From positions 434,001 to 498,000 of the forward strand of contig QJNS01000007.1 in the NCBI GenBank assembly GCA_004154925.1: a stretch of 64,000 nucleotides of DNA, in the 5' to 3' direction. The notes beneath the pieces are model-generated. The model ran no database searches, was not told the origin of the DNA, and saw only the letters and a program-made list of their open reading frames with translations. Positions 24,706 to 35,600 of the stretch are shown piece after piece. Position 1 is the stretch's first letter; every line of letters begins with the position of its first letter. A program made the position numbers and the translations under genes. The DNA is from Monosporascus cannonballus. Taxonomy: Eukaryota > Ascomycota > Sordariomycetes > Xylariales.

Positions 24706-25114
24706 CTCTTTGCATCATCGAAGGTGCGACATGATATGCGTCACTGTGTTTGGACGGACGAGTGGAAAAACTCTATCCTAGAACACTCTTATTGAGAATC
24801 ATAACTAGATCGCACTGACGATGTAGTTTCCGCTACCCTTTTCAGCCCTAGCTCTGCCTTATATTGTACCCCAAAGGGGCTCGCTGCTACGCAAAGATAA
24901 TACAAGCATTTTAGCATCCTCAGCACGTAGTAGGCTTTCTAGTTTTGTAGAGACTTGAAAGATTTGTTTGGCTCAAATGGGGTGTTTATAATTCATGTGT
25001 TTGATATGGTGGCCACGCTGGGTCCCTCCGTGGGGGTTACGGGGGTGGGGAAAAAGATGGCAAATGCCACGACATCTATCCACCGTTAATTGTACCCAAC
25101 AGCATTCCTATAAT
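24706..25114. other. Intergenic, 3' flank of the ATP-grasp pseudogene
   Basis: Normal base composition. A 61-codon plus-strand frame (24610-24795) runs out of the palindromic cluster and is not considered a gene. Nothing else recognised. Confidence 0.5.
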
Positions 25115-27790
25115 TCATTCCCCCTCTAGCTTATATGTAAAATGCTCCCGCACCCACTGTACCATCTCTAAGCATTCCTCTCTGCCTGTCCTAGAGGCAA
25201 CCGTGACATAGGCGACGCACCACAGTTCGCCAGAGTCGGGTCCTTGAACCATGTCTCCTTTCCTTTTGCAGGTCTGATAATCGACGATGAACTCCCGCAT
25301 CGATGGGTACTTGTCAATCATCTCGATAACGGCATCTTTAGAAGCCATGATACCAGCACGAGTCGGCTGTAGCACGGTGATACCCAAAGTGTATTGCGGC
25401 TCGCCTCCCAGGAAAGGCTGCGCTAAGGACCTTACGCGGTCGTCCTCCTGTGCGCCCAAACTCAAGAGTAACCTGATGGCGTAATAGTCTACGCCATACG
25501 CGAACATCGCAGCGACTGTGTTGATATACCCTGGCGGCCTGGCGTTGACCTCGTGCAAATAACATGAGGGCTCCTCGGCCGCCACCTTTTCATTTTTTTC
25601 TGTGACGTGCAAATCGAGAATGCCGTTGTCCGCCCTCGGATCATAATATGCTCTCGAATGTCGCACACGCGCTTCACAGTGGAAAACGCCCGACTGAAAA
25701 CCCTGCCGGAGAATGCTCTGTCGGAGTGAATCTTTCATCATGTCCTTTTCGGCCTCCGGCAGCGCCGAAGGGACATCCATGAGCGTTTCCATGAAGTTTG
25801 CGGTGGGCTGGGGCCCTCCGCCGGCCAAGTCGCCAGTGCAGGGGAAGTCATCCGTGATGTCGCAGAATAGAACCTCGCCGTTGAGGAGCACGAAGTTGGC
25901 ATCGACTTCGGGGCCGTCGATGTATGGTTCAATGACCACTCCTGTGCTCCGATTCGGTGAGTTAGCATGCCGAGATGATGCACGAAGGACGGCGGCGCGG
26001 AGCTCGGTCTCGTCGCTGCACTTGGCCACGCAGTCACTGTTCCAGCCGGTGATGGGCTTCACGATCAGCGGGTAGCTAAATTGAGTATTCGACTGCTCCA
26101 ATACGGAGCCGAGCTCATCGGGACCGTTGATTACCAATTGGTTCCGGCCATTGGGTTCTTCTAGGAGACGAGTCGCGCCTTTGTCGCCTGTGATCGCGTA
26201 CGCAGCTGAGGGCGATGTGGGTAGGCCGAGTATCTCACAGGCGCGAGCAACGCCCGGCAATCGTGCGTCGCTGATAGATACGATGCCGTCGACATGCCGA
26301 GGGTAAGATCTCACAGCATCGATGATTCGCTGAATGAAGCCGTCATCGACATCGACACCGACCGAGATGAAAGCTTCTCTAAGATATGCACAGGGGCTGC
26401 TCTGGTCCTCGAGCCAGTGGCCGGGCTGGTCGAGTACGACAATGTCAATGCCCAATGCCCAAGCCGCTTCGTAAGCCCGGCGGCTCCCTTCGATATTCTG
26501 CCTTCCCTGTACCCAGAAGACTCTTTGGCGTGACAGCGGCCGACTGACGAGCCACGGAAACGCCAGACGCTTCCGCATTTCCAGATCAAGGCGCTGTAAC
26601 GCCGCCTCTGGGTGTTCGAGGGCACTAGGGCGTAGAACAATACCTCCTACTCCTCGCGCGATCCAATTGAGGAGGCCATCCGGGAACGTATTATTACATG
26701 CGTGATCTCGAGTGGTGAAGGCGCTCACCTCAGCCAATGGGGCTAGGGTGAGGGAATGGGTACCCGTGGGTGACCCATGAGGACCCATGGGTCTTCATGG
26801 GTACCCATCAGATTTGCCAAGGACCCATTGGGTACCCATTGGGTCTTGCCAAGGACCCGCGGGTACCCAATGAGTCCTTGGCATCGATTATTTCATGATT
26901 ATTTCATTGTTTTAAAACTTTATATTATGTTTATAATTCGAATATTATAAATATATTTAATATTTTTAATATATTTATCGTAAAAATTTATTATATATAA
27001 GTTTAATGCATTTAATAATTATATATTTAATCATATATTTAATCATATTTTGAATATTTTGAATATTGTGATGGGTCTTGATGGGTCCTTGGCATTACCC
27101 ACTGGGTACCCAATGGGTAATGCCAAGGACCCATTGGGTACCCGCGGGTAATTCTGACTCGCGCCAAGGACCCATGGGTCCTTGGCACTACCCGCGGGTA
27201 CCCGTGGGCCGTGGGTAATTTTCGGTGGGTGGTTCCTCCCTCACCCATTATGGGGCTAGGAAAGACTTCACAGAGCCGACAAGCTCGCATCCTTCTAGTC
27301 TGCGCTCTAGGAAATCGCATCTCACTACGAAGCCTTGGGCACATGGATATACGATTCTGATGACTGTACTGGGATTGGACCGACCAGTACGGGATAGGAG
27401 CGTAACGGCATCCTGGAGAAGAGCTACGTGAGCAGGCACTGCCCTATCCTCTTGCCAATGATGGAGATCCTCAGGTTCTGCGAAAGTGAGACCTTCATCT
27501 ACCAAGCCTGCTTCTAAATCAAGGCACCAATACTTCGGACCAAAATGGTTGGTGAATGAGCGCTGCTGAAGTGTCTGAAGTCGTACTAATTGCCTTGAGT
27601 TAGAGAGGCAAAGGACGCGTCATATAAGAACGAGAAACACCAACATGATCTCCTTCCAATGCGTACTGTCATCCCTTCAGAATGGCCACCTGGAGAGGTC
27701 GCTCCTGAGTCCATGGCTGCCAGTCACGAAGGTAGTGACGTGTAAGAAATTTGATTGCGCCAAGGCTGTATGCGAGACGTAAAGTCGGTT
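25115..27790 (-). pseudogene. ATP-grasp ligase (carnosine-synthase-like), interrupted by P1
   Basis: ATP-grasp enzymes join a carboxylate to an amine through an acyl-phosphate. The C-terminal part (25115-26747) is open for about 543 codons. Counting from the ATG at 26788, it shows the ATP-binding lysine in LIVKP (K244), EPYIDGPEVDAN (287-298) and the metal-binding YLHEVNARPPG (E413, N415). The N-terminal part lies beyond P1: from 27619 down to 27250 the minus frame is open and reads protein-like (VLCLSNSRQLVRLQTLQQ, later FLAP). Removing P1 and one 11-bp TSD joins FLAP to LAEVSAF in frame. Further damage: in-frame TGA at 27620-27622, TGA at 27677-27679 and a probable frameshift near 27680. 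An open frame continues upstream to about 27790; the true start is not clear. The ATG at 26788 lies inside P1 and is artefactual. Divergent from the PLP-rhodanese gene. Confidence 0.85.
26748..27249. mobile_element. P1: 502-bp palindromic non-autonomous element with 11-bp TSD
   Basis: Flanked by perfect copies of ATGGGGCTAGG at 26737-26747 and 27250-27260. The ends carry short inverted repeats (GTGAGGGA on the left, TCCCTCACCC on the right). Both arms, about 130-190 bp, are packed with CCCATGGGTACCC-type palindromes and GCCAAGGACCC. The core, about 26885-27065, is AT-rich. No coding potential. An 11-bp TSD is closest to Mutator-like elements (9-11 bp), which is inference. The arms could fold into extensive hairpins. 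Confidence 0.85.
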
Positions 27791-28793
27791 ACAAAAATAG
27801 CCAGCTAGGACTCCCAGACCTTGCACCCCGCGATCAGGTGGTCATTGATTTATTTGAGCATCTAAAGTCTCGATGTCTACAGAATAATTATAAGCCGACT
27901 TCGAATGGATGGTGGGTCCTGCCCCCTTTTAATGCGCCTGATGCACCAAAAGGGGGCAAGCTAAAATAAGGGGGAAAGGGTGTGCAGCTCGGACCAGAAA
28001 ATGTTTCTCAAACTTGCTCATCCCGTCCATTCCTGCACCCCGCAAAATTCGCCCTCTGGACTGAATTGTGTGTAGGTACGCCACTATTCTTGGCATGCAG
28101 GGGCGTTTGACCCAATGGGGTTGATCCGTCCAACGTTCCTCTTGTCCATTTTGTCGACTCCAGAATATGCCTGCCTCGACCCTGGGCCGCCGCTCCGTAG
28201 TGGAGCGCGCATATTAGAAATGTGAGAAGTACCTACCTATCGGCTTTTCAACGACGCAGGATCAGGAGTCGGACGAGAATTAAGACTTGAGGAGCTGTCA
28301 GCAGGGAGGTCCAATCGACCAGGAACCGCCAAGAACGGTGTAGGTGATGACTGAGCCCATTTTTGCGACGTCATATATAATGCAACTCTTGCCTGTCCAG
28401 ATAGGGAGTCGTGAGCTGTATGTGAGAAAGGGTGTTATATTGATGATATGTCAGAGCTCTAAATTCCCAACAACAACTGGAAACTTCAGGGCTACATATA
28501 TACACGAATAAATGGATTATTAAGCGTATCATTCCATTATTAATCAGTATGAAAACGTATGGAAGAAAAGGATTTTTTATTCCGGAAGCGTGTAGGGGTA
28601 GACCCACTTTTCCGGATCCGGATTCCTAGACTGTAAAACACCAGTTTAGCATCCTCAAGGCCCTTCTATGTTGCTCCGAGGTTTATTGGCCTCTGTTAGA
28701 TTATTGCAAAACATCGGGCGCTCGAACTGCGTTAATAGTTCAAGCGTAATATAGTTATATATTCCTACAGCCTCGCTTTGGGTAGCTCCAGAT
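27791..28793. promoter_or_regulatory. Shared intergenic region between two divergent genes
   Basis: About 1 kb between the ATP-grasp and PLP-rhodanese starts, so it probably held a bidirectional promoter. No TATA box or named factor site can be assigned. A minus-strand frame of 78 codons (28371-28607) shows nothing recognisable and is treated as chance. The stem-loop at 27920-27958 lies here. Confidence 0.45.
27920..27958. repeat. Perfect 11-bp inverted repeat (stem-loop)
   Basis: TGCCCCCTTTT (27920-27930) and AAAAGGGGGCA (27948-27958) are exact reverse complements separated by 17 bases. Function unknown: possibly the ends of a small deleted element, a dimer factor site or a structured RNA. 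Confidence 0.7.
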
Positions 28794-28977
28794 ATGACAC
28801 ATCTAAACGTATTTCGCGGGTCTGACGCGGTCAAGGATTATTTTGATCCAGACAACATTCCTCCTCTCCCGCTGGTTGAAATCCCTGGTCGTCTGAACCC
28901 CTTTCGCCGTGATGGAGTTCGGATCTACGCGAAGCTCCTCACTGCCCTGCCTGCACACAATGTGAAGTCTCTACCTG

Positions 28978-29058
28978 GTATAGATAACATAGCTTTGCCT
29001 CCAAAGCTAGGACTCTTCTACCCTCGCTGATCCAATCGGCTGACCAGATTGCACATAG
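28978..29058 (+). other. Intron 1 of the PLP-rhodanese pseudogene
   Basis: 81 bp, GTATAG...CACATAG with a CTGAC branch-like site. It removes the in-frame TGA at 29028-29030 and joins SLP to AFGMLLSQ. Confidence 0.8.
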
Positions 29059-29248
29059 CCTTTGGAATGCTTCTTTCACAAGACGGGGCATCTGAGAAAA
29101 GGATTGTCGAAGCGAGTTCGGGATCTCCGGTTCTGTCTCTGGGCATCCTCTCTCGTGTCTTGTGGGGGAATGAAGATGTTACCGCCTATGTCACTAACAA
29201 GAAGCATCCGGACACGCTTAGGCTTCTGCGCTTCTTCGGTCTAAAAGT

Positions 29249-29330
29249 GTGAGTCTCTATATGCAAGACCCCGTCAATCGAGATATCATCTTGGTGGCTT
29301 GTCGCGGACTGATGTTCCCCCGTTACCTAG
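29249..29330 (+). other. Intron 2 of the PLP-rhodanese pseudogene
   Basis: 82 bp, GTGAGT...ACCTAG. It joins GLKV to SLYGGLAQQEPTDP. Confidence 0.85.
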
Positions 29331-29454
29331 GTCCCTTTATGGTGGGTTGGCTCAGCAGGAGCCTACTGATCCTCACGGAATCATGAGCAGACTGAGACGA
29401 CTCGCGACTGAGGACGAGAACACGGTTTACCCAGGACAATATGACAACGAGAAC

Positions 29455-29513
29455 GTATAAGCTCCAAAAACTCCCTTATTATGCTAAGTCGTGGCTCACT
29501 GAACTTCATGTAG
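29455..29513 (+). other. Intron 3 of the PLP-rhodanese pseudogene
   Basis: 59 bp, GTATAA...ATGTAG with branch-like CTCACTGAA. It joins QYDNEN to NWKSHERW. Confidence 0.85.
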
Positions 29514-29604
29514 AATTGGAAGTCGCACGAGCGGTGGACGGGACCCCAGATTCTGAAACAGCTGCCGGAGATCAGGGTTTTTTCTACTACAGTGGGCACA
29601 GGAG

Positions 29605-29675
29605 GTAAGTGCAGGGGCATACATAATTCGTACGGTGACGGAGAGGAATCCCAACTAACGCTGGTTCTTCATTAG
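29605..29675 (+). other. Intron 4 of the PLP-rhodanese pseudogene
   Basis: 71 bp, GTAAGT...CATTAG with branch-like ACTAAC. It splits the GTGG|CITG loop. Confidence 0.88.
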
Positions 29676-29736
29676 GCTGCATCACGGGTGCCGGGACCTA
29701 CCTCAAGTCTCAAAAACTATCTGTCAAAGTAATAGG

Positions 29737-29806
29737 GTGAGTGTCTGGTCTCTGGCCCACATTTGGCAACAAGAGCTACCACTAACTTTCGTATTGCGCT
29801 AACCAG
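29737..29806 (+). other. Intron 5 of the PLP-rhodanese pseudogene
   Basis: 70 bp, GTGAGT...ACCAG with branch-like GCTAAC. It joins KVIG to VFNVFGDPTP. Confidence 0.85.
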
Positions 29807-30169
29807 GGTCTTCAACGTCTTCGGAGACCCGACCCCATGTCCGAGACACTTCCACGGATTTCGTACCTGTGGCTTTCCATGGAAGGGCACAGTAGACGCC
29901 CAGCTCGAGGTCTCTTTATGGATTCCTACCGGATGTCTATGCTGCTCTCTCGCGAAGGAATCATTGCCGGGCCGTCTTCGGGCGAGGCGCTAAAGGGTCT
30001 GTTGGACTATCTGGAGTTGATGAAGAAAGGGGGACGGCTGAGCGAGCTGTCAGAGCCTTTGGCGAGTGAAATAGCATGTGTCTTCACGTGCAGCGACCTG
30101 CCATATCGGTACCTGGATGGTTATTTTCAGAAGCTCGGTGAGCATGAATTCGGCCCAATCGAAAATCCG

Positions 30170-30219
30170 GTGCGTAATTCTTCGTGGGTATATTCTAGCT
30201 CTGGGTTAATATTTAGCAG
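30170..30219 (+). other. Intron 6 of the PLP-rhodanese pseudogene
   Basis: GTGCGT...TAGCAG, 50 bp. The alternative acceptor TTTAG gives 47 bp and adds one Gln. It joins GPIENP to TLLSCDQEKHDERW. Confidence 0.65.
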
Positions 30220-30918
30220 ACATTGCTCTCTTGTGATCAAGAAAAGCACGACGAACGCTGGATCCTCGGGCCGGCAGAATCGCTCCAGAAGTTTAGCGCC
30301 GACTATTACGCAAAGGGGCCGAATCGAGAATCACTCGATGCCAAGTCGATCGGTGAGCAGCTATGTACGGCCTGTATGCCACACGAGAAGATATTCCACA
30401 GGACCTTCACCCCATGGTCTTAGTTGAAGAGCTGCTTCAACGACAAGCAGTATAATAAGCTACAGCCGGCCAAGTGTAGACGGATTGGACGGGAAACAGT
30501 GTCATCCGGCGTCATTATCGACTTGCGCAGCGCCCAGTCATTCTGCGATCAGCATATGTGTGGATCGTATTCGCTGCCCCTCCACGGCTTGACCCCTACA
30601 ATCGCTGATGGTGATCTTTTTGGTGACCCCGAACAAGTGTACGAAATATGGAAGGGACTAAAAGCTCTTCTTCTGGTGGATTAACAGACCTCACAAATGA
30701 TTGCGGAGATCGGCCGGCGAGAACTTCCATCTCTTGTGGTCTGCTACGACGGAGATGCCTCGCGCTTGGCTACTTCTATACTTCGTGCCAAAGGCATCCA
30801 GGCCTTCAGCATATTAGGCGGGTTCCGAAAGATTCAGGAAACATGGGTCTTGGGAACCCGCGACGCTTCCAAAGCTATCCAGCCCACCACTACTTTGAGA
30901 GAATACCAAGCCGACTAA

Positions 30919-31530
30919 TGAGGGGTTTATTGCTCAATTACGGGATAATTGCACTATCTATGCTCCGCAGTTTCATTTGCGGTGTGCAGTGCTGGAATAT
31001 AGGTTGAGGCATATTTAATATCATCATCACGCTTGTTAGCACTTGAATGGCCACAGGAGCGAATGCGTCAAAGATAAGTTGGATACCCGGTTGAATCTAT
31101 ACTAATCATAGACCCTAAGCCTCGGTGGACTGCGCATCTATAGGCACACAAAGCGGTGTGGGACGCCATTCGCGCCTATTCTAACATAGTTTACACCGTA
31201 GCAGGACCAGCTAAGCACCAATTCAAAACCGTTACTTCGCAGCGGCATCTTGAGAGAGACAGGCTGAATATCAATCAGATTCCATACTATCCGACTAGCT
31301 CTGAGGATCTGGGGACTACACGACGATGTGTACGAGATAAGATGACCCCCCCATCCGCGCTCCACCCCATCAACGTTCCACCCAATTTTGAAGCCATCGC
31401 CACAACAACCTTTCCATACAAATAACAATATCTTAACAACTACTTACTTAATTAATTCCATACTAAATAAAACGTATAATAATATAATCCAATTTTACCT
31501 CGTTATTTTTTTTATTTTCGAAAAGTTCGT
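30919..31530. other. 3' flank of island 1, no gene recognised
   Basis: Mostly normal composition to about 31430, then AT-rich. Overlapping short frames on both strands (31138-31428) show no recognisable domain. Contains the 33-bp edge motif at 31338-31370. Confidence 0.5.
31338..31370 (-). repeat. 33-bp island-edge motif, copy 1
   Basis: The reverse complement matches 53583-53615 at 32 of 33 positions (core GGTGGAGCGCGGAT). It lies near the right edge of island 1. Confidence 0.85.
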
Positions 31531-31572
31531 TGTTACGGCACGAGAACAAAGGCGTAGCCATCACACCACTAA

Positions 31573-31945
31573 TGTGACGGCTAAGGGGTTTAACCAACTA
31601 TTAAACCTTAGTCGTACGGGTTTATGTTAGCAGAAATATCGTGGGAAAGTGAGCAATAGATACAGTAACGTATTACGTCTCATAATACCAAGGGTATTTT
31701 AGGTAACGAAATGTTATTACAAGCTAAAGTAATCTAAATTATGGAAATAATAAACGTATATATTTTTCTTTTTTTAGCTTAATTATTTATAATTATACGG
31801 CCGATAATAATTATAATTACTTAAGATTACCATTAATTATTAATAATTCTTAGCTTCGCAATAATTACTATTATATAACCTGAAAATGGCCCGTATAATC
31901 TTTATTTAATCGTTTTTTAAGGCCGGAGCTTATTAAATTATAATA
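31573..31945 (-). repeat. R5 3' LTR
   Basis: 373 bp. The outer left about 130 bp are clean (TGTGACGGCTAAGG); the inner right end is mutated. Confidence 0.88.
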
Positions 31946-32179
31946 CGATCTCCTTTTTCTCAAAAACCTTACCCTTAAAATTTCTTTTATTCTTTTTTTT
32001 CCGTTTAATAAATACCCTTTCTTTCTTTTTTATTCTTAATTATATTATTTCGTATTTCCAAGATTTATTATATTCCTCGTTTTTTTACCGTTCGTTATGC
32101 TTATTCCGTAAAAGCCTTTTAATAAATTTAGGTACGAAATTATGTTTTTTTTATTATTTTTTTTTGAAAAACCTAAGGT

Positions 32180-32620
32180 ATGAAATAATGGAAAATATTT
32201 TAAAATGTAAAAAATGTATTAATCGAAATCGGTTTTGCGATAGTACCGGTATGTTATTTTTTTTGTAAAATATTTGTCGAAAATATTAATATTTAAAATG
32301 CGAAAAACGTTTGCCGAAAAGTAATTATTAAAGTTTTAACCGTTTTATGTTGAGGCCTAATGCCGTTCTTAAAAAAATAAATAAAGTTTTTTTTCGTTTT
32401 GTTCGTTTAGGTAAGTAAAAGTCGTTAATTCGTTCGAAAGTCGTTATTATGGTATTACGTAAACTTTAGTTATTAAACGAGTTGAAAAAATAGGAATGCT
32501 AGGAACAAGAACAGCTAAAGGCTGCCGTCGCGGTTATTACGTTACCGCAAGTTACGGCTAATTGACTCGATATCCCGGTTTTTAACTGGCTAGCTGTTAA
32601 TTGGGACGTACCCGTCGTTA
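32180..32620 (+). pseudogene. Antisense Cys-containing frame near the 3' LTR of R5
   Basis: On the strand opposite to R5. Codons at 32206-32238 read CKKCINRNRFC, a C-x2-C-x6-C arrangement, followed by a further Cys-bearing stretch (YLKCEKRLP). Farther on, about 32455-32560, comes a Leu/Glu/Gln/Lys-rich segment (LLNELKK, EQLKAAVAV) like a coiled coil, with stops in between. It resembles the frames at 21186-21518 and about 63420-63660 in layout and position. Family not recognised; a zinc-binding accessory protein is possible. Confidence 0.4.
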
Positions 32621-32659
32621 TTAATAAAAGTTCTTTAGTGGGCGCTGGGCGCTAATAAG

Positions 32660-35600
32660 GCTTTTGACGGGCTCTCAGGTATTTTCTAAATCCAAGTACT
32701 TTTTCCATTTAATCAGGTATTAGGTAAATCCGTTTTATTTTCGTATATCGAAAACTTTTTTATTTTATATACCTATTCGTTTTTTATTTTTACGTCGTTT
32801 TATACCGTATATACTTTAATTATATTTGCCGTTAATTCGAATAAAAAAACGTAAAAGTTTAAATAAAAGTTAATTTCTATAAGAATTTTAATTAATTATT
32901 ATTTTATAAGACATTTTGGCGATTTTATATAAACCGATATAATTAAAATTTATTTTTTTATTAAACTGTTTTATTTAACTATTTTTAATAACGAAAAAAA
33001 TATTTTCATTTTTTTCGGAAATTGGATTTTTTTAACCTTTTTTAATTATAAAATTTATTTATTTAATTGCGTACATATTTTAATTTTATTGCAATTTTTT
33101 AATATAATTATCATAATTAGTTTAATATAAAAATTATTTTAATATTAATTAAATTATTATTACCTATTTCTTTATGAACTTTTAAAATAAACTAAAATTT
33201 GCGTTTATAAATATTATTTTAATATTTTCGTAATAATTGGTATTGTAAGTTAATTATATAATTAATAATCTTTTAATTCTGGCATTTTGTTTACAATTAA
33301 TATAACATCGTAAATACAGTTTTAATATTTAATTTATTCGTTTTATTTATTTAGTTATTTAACATATAAATATATTAAATAATATATGATTTAGGCCGAT
33401 TTATATTATTAGGCTTTGCCAAAATTTAAATACAAACATTACCTTTTTTTTGAAATAAGTTTTAATAATAACTTTTATATATTTAACATATATTGGAAAA
33501 CAAATATATTATTTGGTCGGTATTTATATTCTTATGATATTGTACAAAGTAAATAGGTTTTGTAAATCGGTTAACGATTACGAGAATATTATTATAATAT
33601 ATTTTTATAATTTGAATTTTTAATATAAGCAGTTTAATAGTAGAACCGAATATAACTAAATATTATGGTCGTTTTGTAATTAATAATAGCTGAAATTTTT
33701 CGTATGACTTATATTATTGAACTTTTATTTTGGTGTAAATATCTTATTATTATATAACTTTCTGTTGTATTAATTTTATTTTAAGAAAAAAAATATATAT
33801 GTTAAAGCCGTCTTAAGGTTTTGTAAATCCCCGAATATTTATATAATTAATGTTTATATATATTTCGTATTAAATGTTTCTAATAATATTTTGAGACTTA
33901 TCTTTCATTCTTTTTTTAATTTCTTAGGAAATTATCGTTATATTGTTAGATTTTTTGATATATATCAAAAAATACTGCTCGAATTATCGCAATGTGTTAC
34001 GGACGTAAATATCTTTTTGTAATAAGATCGAAAATTATATAATTAGCTTTAATTAATTTCTTTAAGGTTTAGTCCTTTATTTAAGACGTTTATTTTCTTA
34101 TTTTTTAAGCTTTTTCTATAGATAATAACCAAGTCGAAATTCGCCAATTTTTCCGTATAACGAAATTACCGTTTTATAAATTTCTGAATCGTAATAAATC
34201 GGGTAAGACTTTAATAATCCATATAAACCTTAACCTGGTACAAATTTTCTTTCAGAAAATACTTAAACTTTGGAAATACCATAATAATAACCAAAAATTC
34301 CTTATTTGGAATACCCCAATTAAATTCGGTTCCTTTTAATTTATACGAAAAAAAATATAATAAGGTATAATTTGTCTTAATTATTTCGTTATCCGATTAT
34401 TACACCTAATACGCCAACCGAAATATCGGTTTATAACTTAATAAGGCGATTTAAATCGTATATAATTAAAACTGGTTCTTTAATAATTATATTCTTAATA
34501 TTTTAAAATGTTTTGTTTATTTTGGATGTTTATTTAAAATCTTTTTCTTTTTTCGTAAGGTTCGCTAAAGGCATAATTATCCTTCTAAAATTTCGAATAA
34601 ATTTCTTATAATCATTAGTAAATTTAATGAATACTTATATTTTCTTAATCGTTATTGGCGTTTTTTAATTTGTAATTATAACGATTTTCTTAAAATATAT
34701 CCTACTATATCTTAGAATAATAATATATTCCAGATATTCTTTATGCGTAAAATGAATTCCTTTTACGTTAATAAATAACTTTACGTCTTATAAAATTTGA
34801 AAAACTGTATAAACGCATTTTGCATATATTTCTTTTGGCTTTCAAACCATAAAAATGTCGTTAAAAAAGCAAATAACGAAAATATCGAAATACCTTAATA
34901 ATATATAGTTAATTATCTGTTAAAAATTATTAATATGGTCATAAATTCTATTAGTGTAACCAAAAACTTAAATAATTCATATTTTATTTTAAAATTTATT
35001 TTTTATTCGTATTTTTTTATTCTGAATAAGGTTATATTTTTTTAAGATCGAAAATTATGAACCATTTAGCTTTGTAAAATCAGTCTTTTATTTTTATAAT
35101 TAGGAATAATAATTCTCAATTTTGAATCGTAATATTATTTAATTGTCGACAATTAATCATAAATCCCAATTTTCCTTTTTCTTTCGTACGAAAAACATAA
35201 ATATCGTATTAGGGACTTCGACAGTCGAATTTATCTTTTTTATAACCGATGTTTTAAATACTTTTTAAAAATACGTAATTCGTTGCCGTTAAAGTTATAA
35301 ATAAGATAAAACTTCGTCAAAAACGTTTCTTTAAAGATTATCTCACAATTCTATTTGCTATATTGGAGTAATATCGTATTAAGCTTCTTTTTGAAAAAAT
35401 ATTTATACCTATAATATTATAATAATATATTAATTCAATCCTTTAAAGTTATTATTGCTTTAGGTTAAAGTTTCGTTATTTTAATTTTGTTTTAATAATA
35501 GTAACGCTCCGTTATATTTTCTTTTGATACCCATTTTCTTTCTTATATTTTTTTTCTTTAGGTAATAAGGTTTTTATTATCTTCCTATGTTTATATTCGT

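Larger units (their letters stand above)
28794..30918 (+). pseudogene. PLP-dependent cysteine-synthase-like enzyme fused to a rhodanese domain, with several lesions
   Basis: Seven exons can be read: 28794-28977, 29059-29248, 29331-29454, 29514-29604, 29676-29736, 29807-30169 and about 30220-30918. All introns have GT-AG ends. The N-terminal part is a fold-type II PLP enzyme: PAHNVKSLP carries the likely PLP lysine, EASSGS the substrate loop and VGTGGCITG the phosphate-binding loop. Then come SREGIIAGPSSGEAL and a linker. The C-terminal rhodanese domain (about 30490-30870) has VIIDLRSAQSF and the active-site loop CYDGDASRLAT. Lesions: a one-base loss near 29913 (EVS then MDSYRMS in another frame), an apparent compensating frameshift pair near 30412 and 30448 with TAG at 30421-30423, and TAA at 30682-30684. 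The usual Thr in the EASSGST loop is Pro here. Partnered divergently with the ATP-grasp gene. The domain call is strong, the substrate unknown. Confidence 0.88.

Noticed and set aside
26746..26788. ATG at 26788 as the start of the ATP-grasp protein
   Set aside because: The first 14 codons are P1 sequence, and the real N-terminal part continues at 27250 beyond the insertion.
28371..28607. 78-codon minus-strand frame between the divergent genes
   Set aside because: No domain, low-complexity start and no neighbouring exon; it cannot be told from chance.
29028..29030. In-frame TGA in the PLP enzyme taken first as a nonsense mutation
   Set aside because: It lies within a GT-AG intron (28978-29058) whose removal gives a good family-like junction.
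31138..31630. Overlapping ORFs on both strands at the right of island 1
   Set aside because: No recognisable domain, no intron pattern, and the last one enters S4 and R5.
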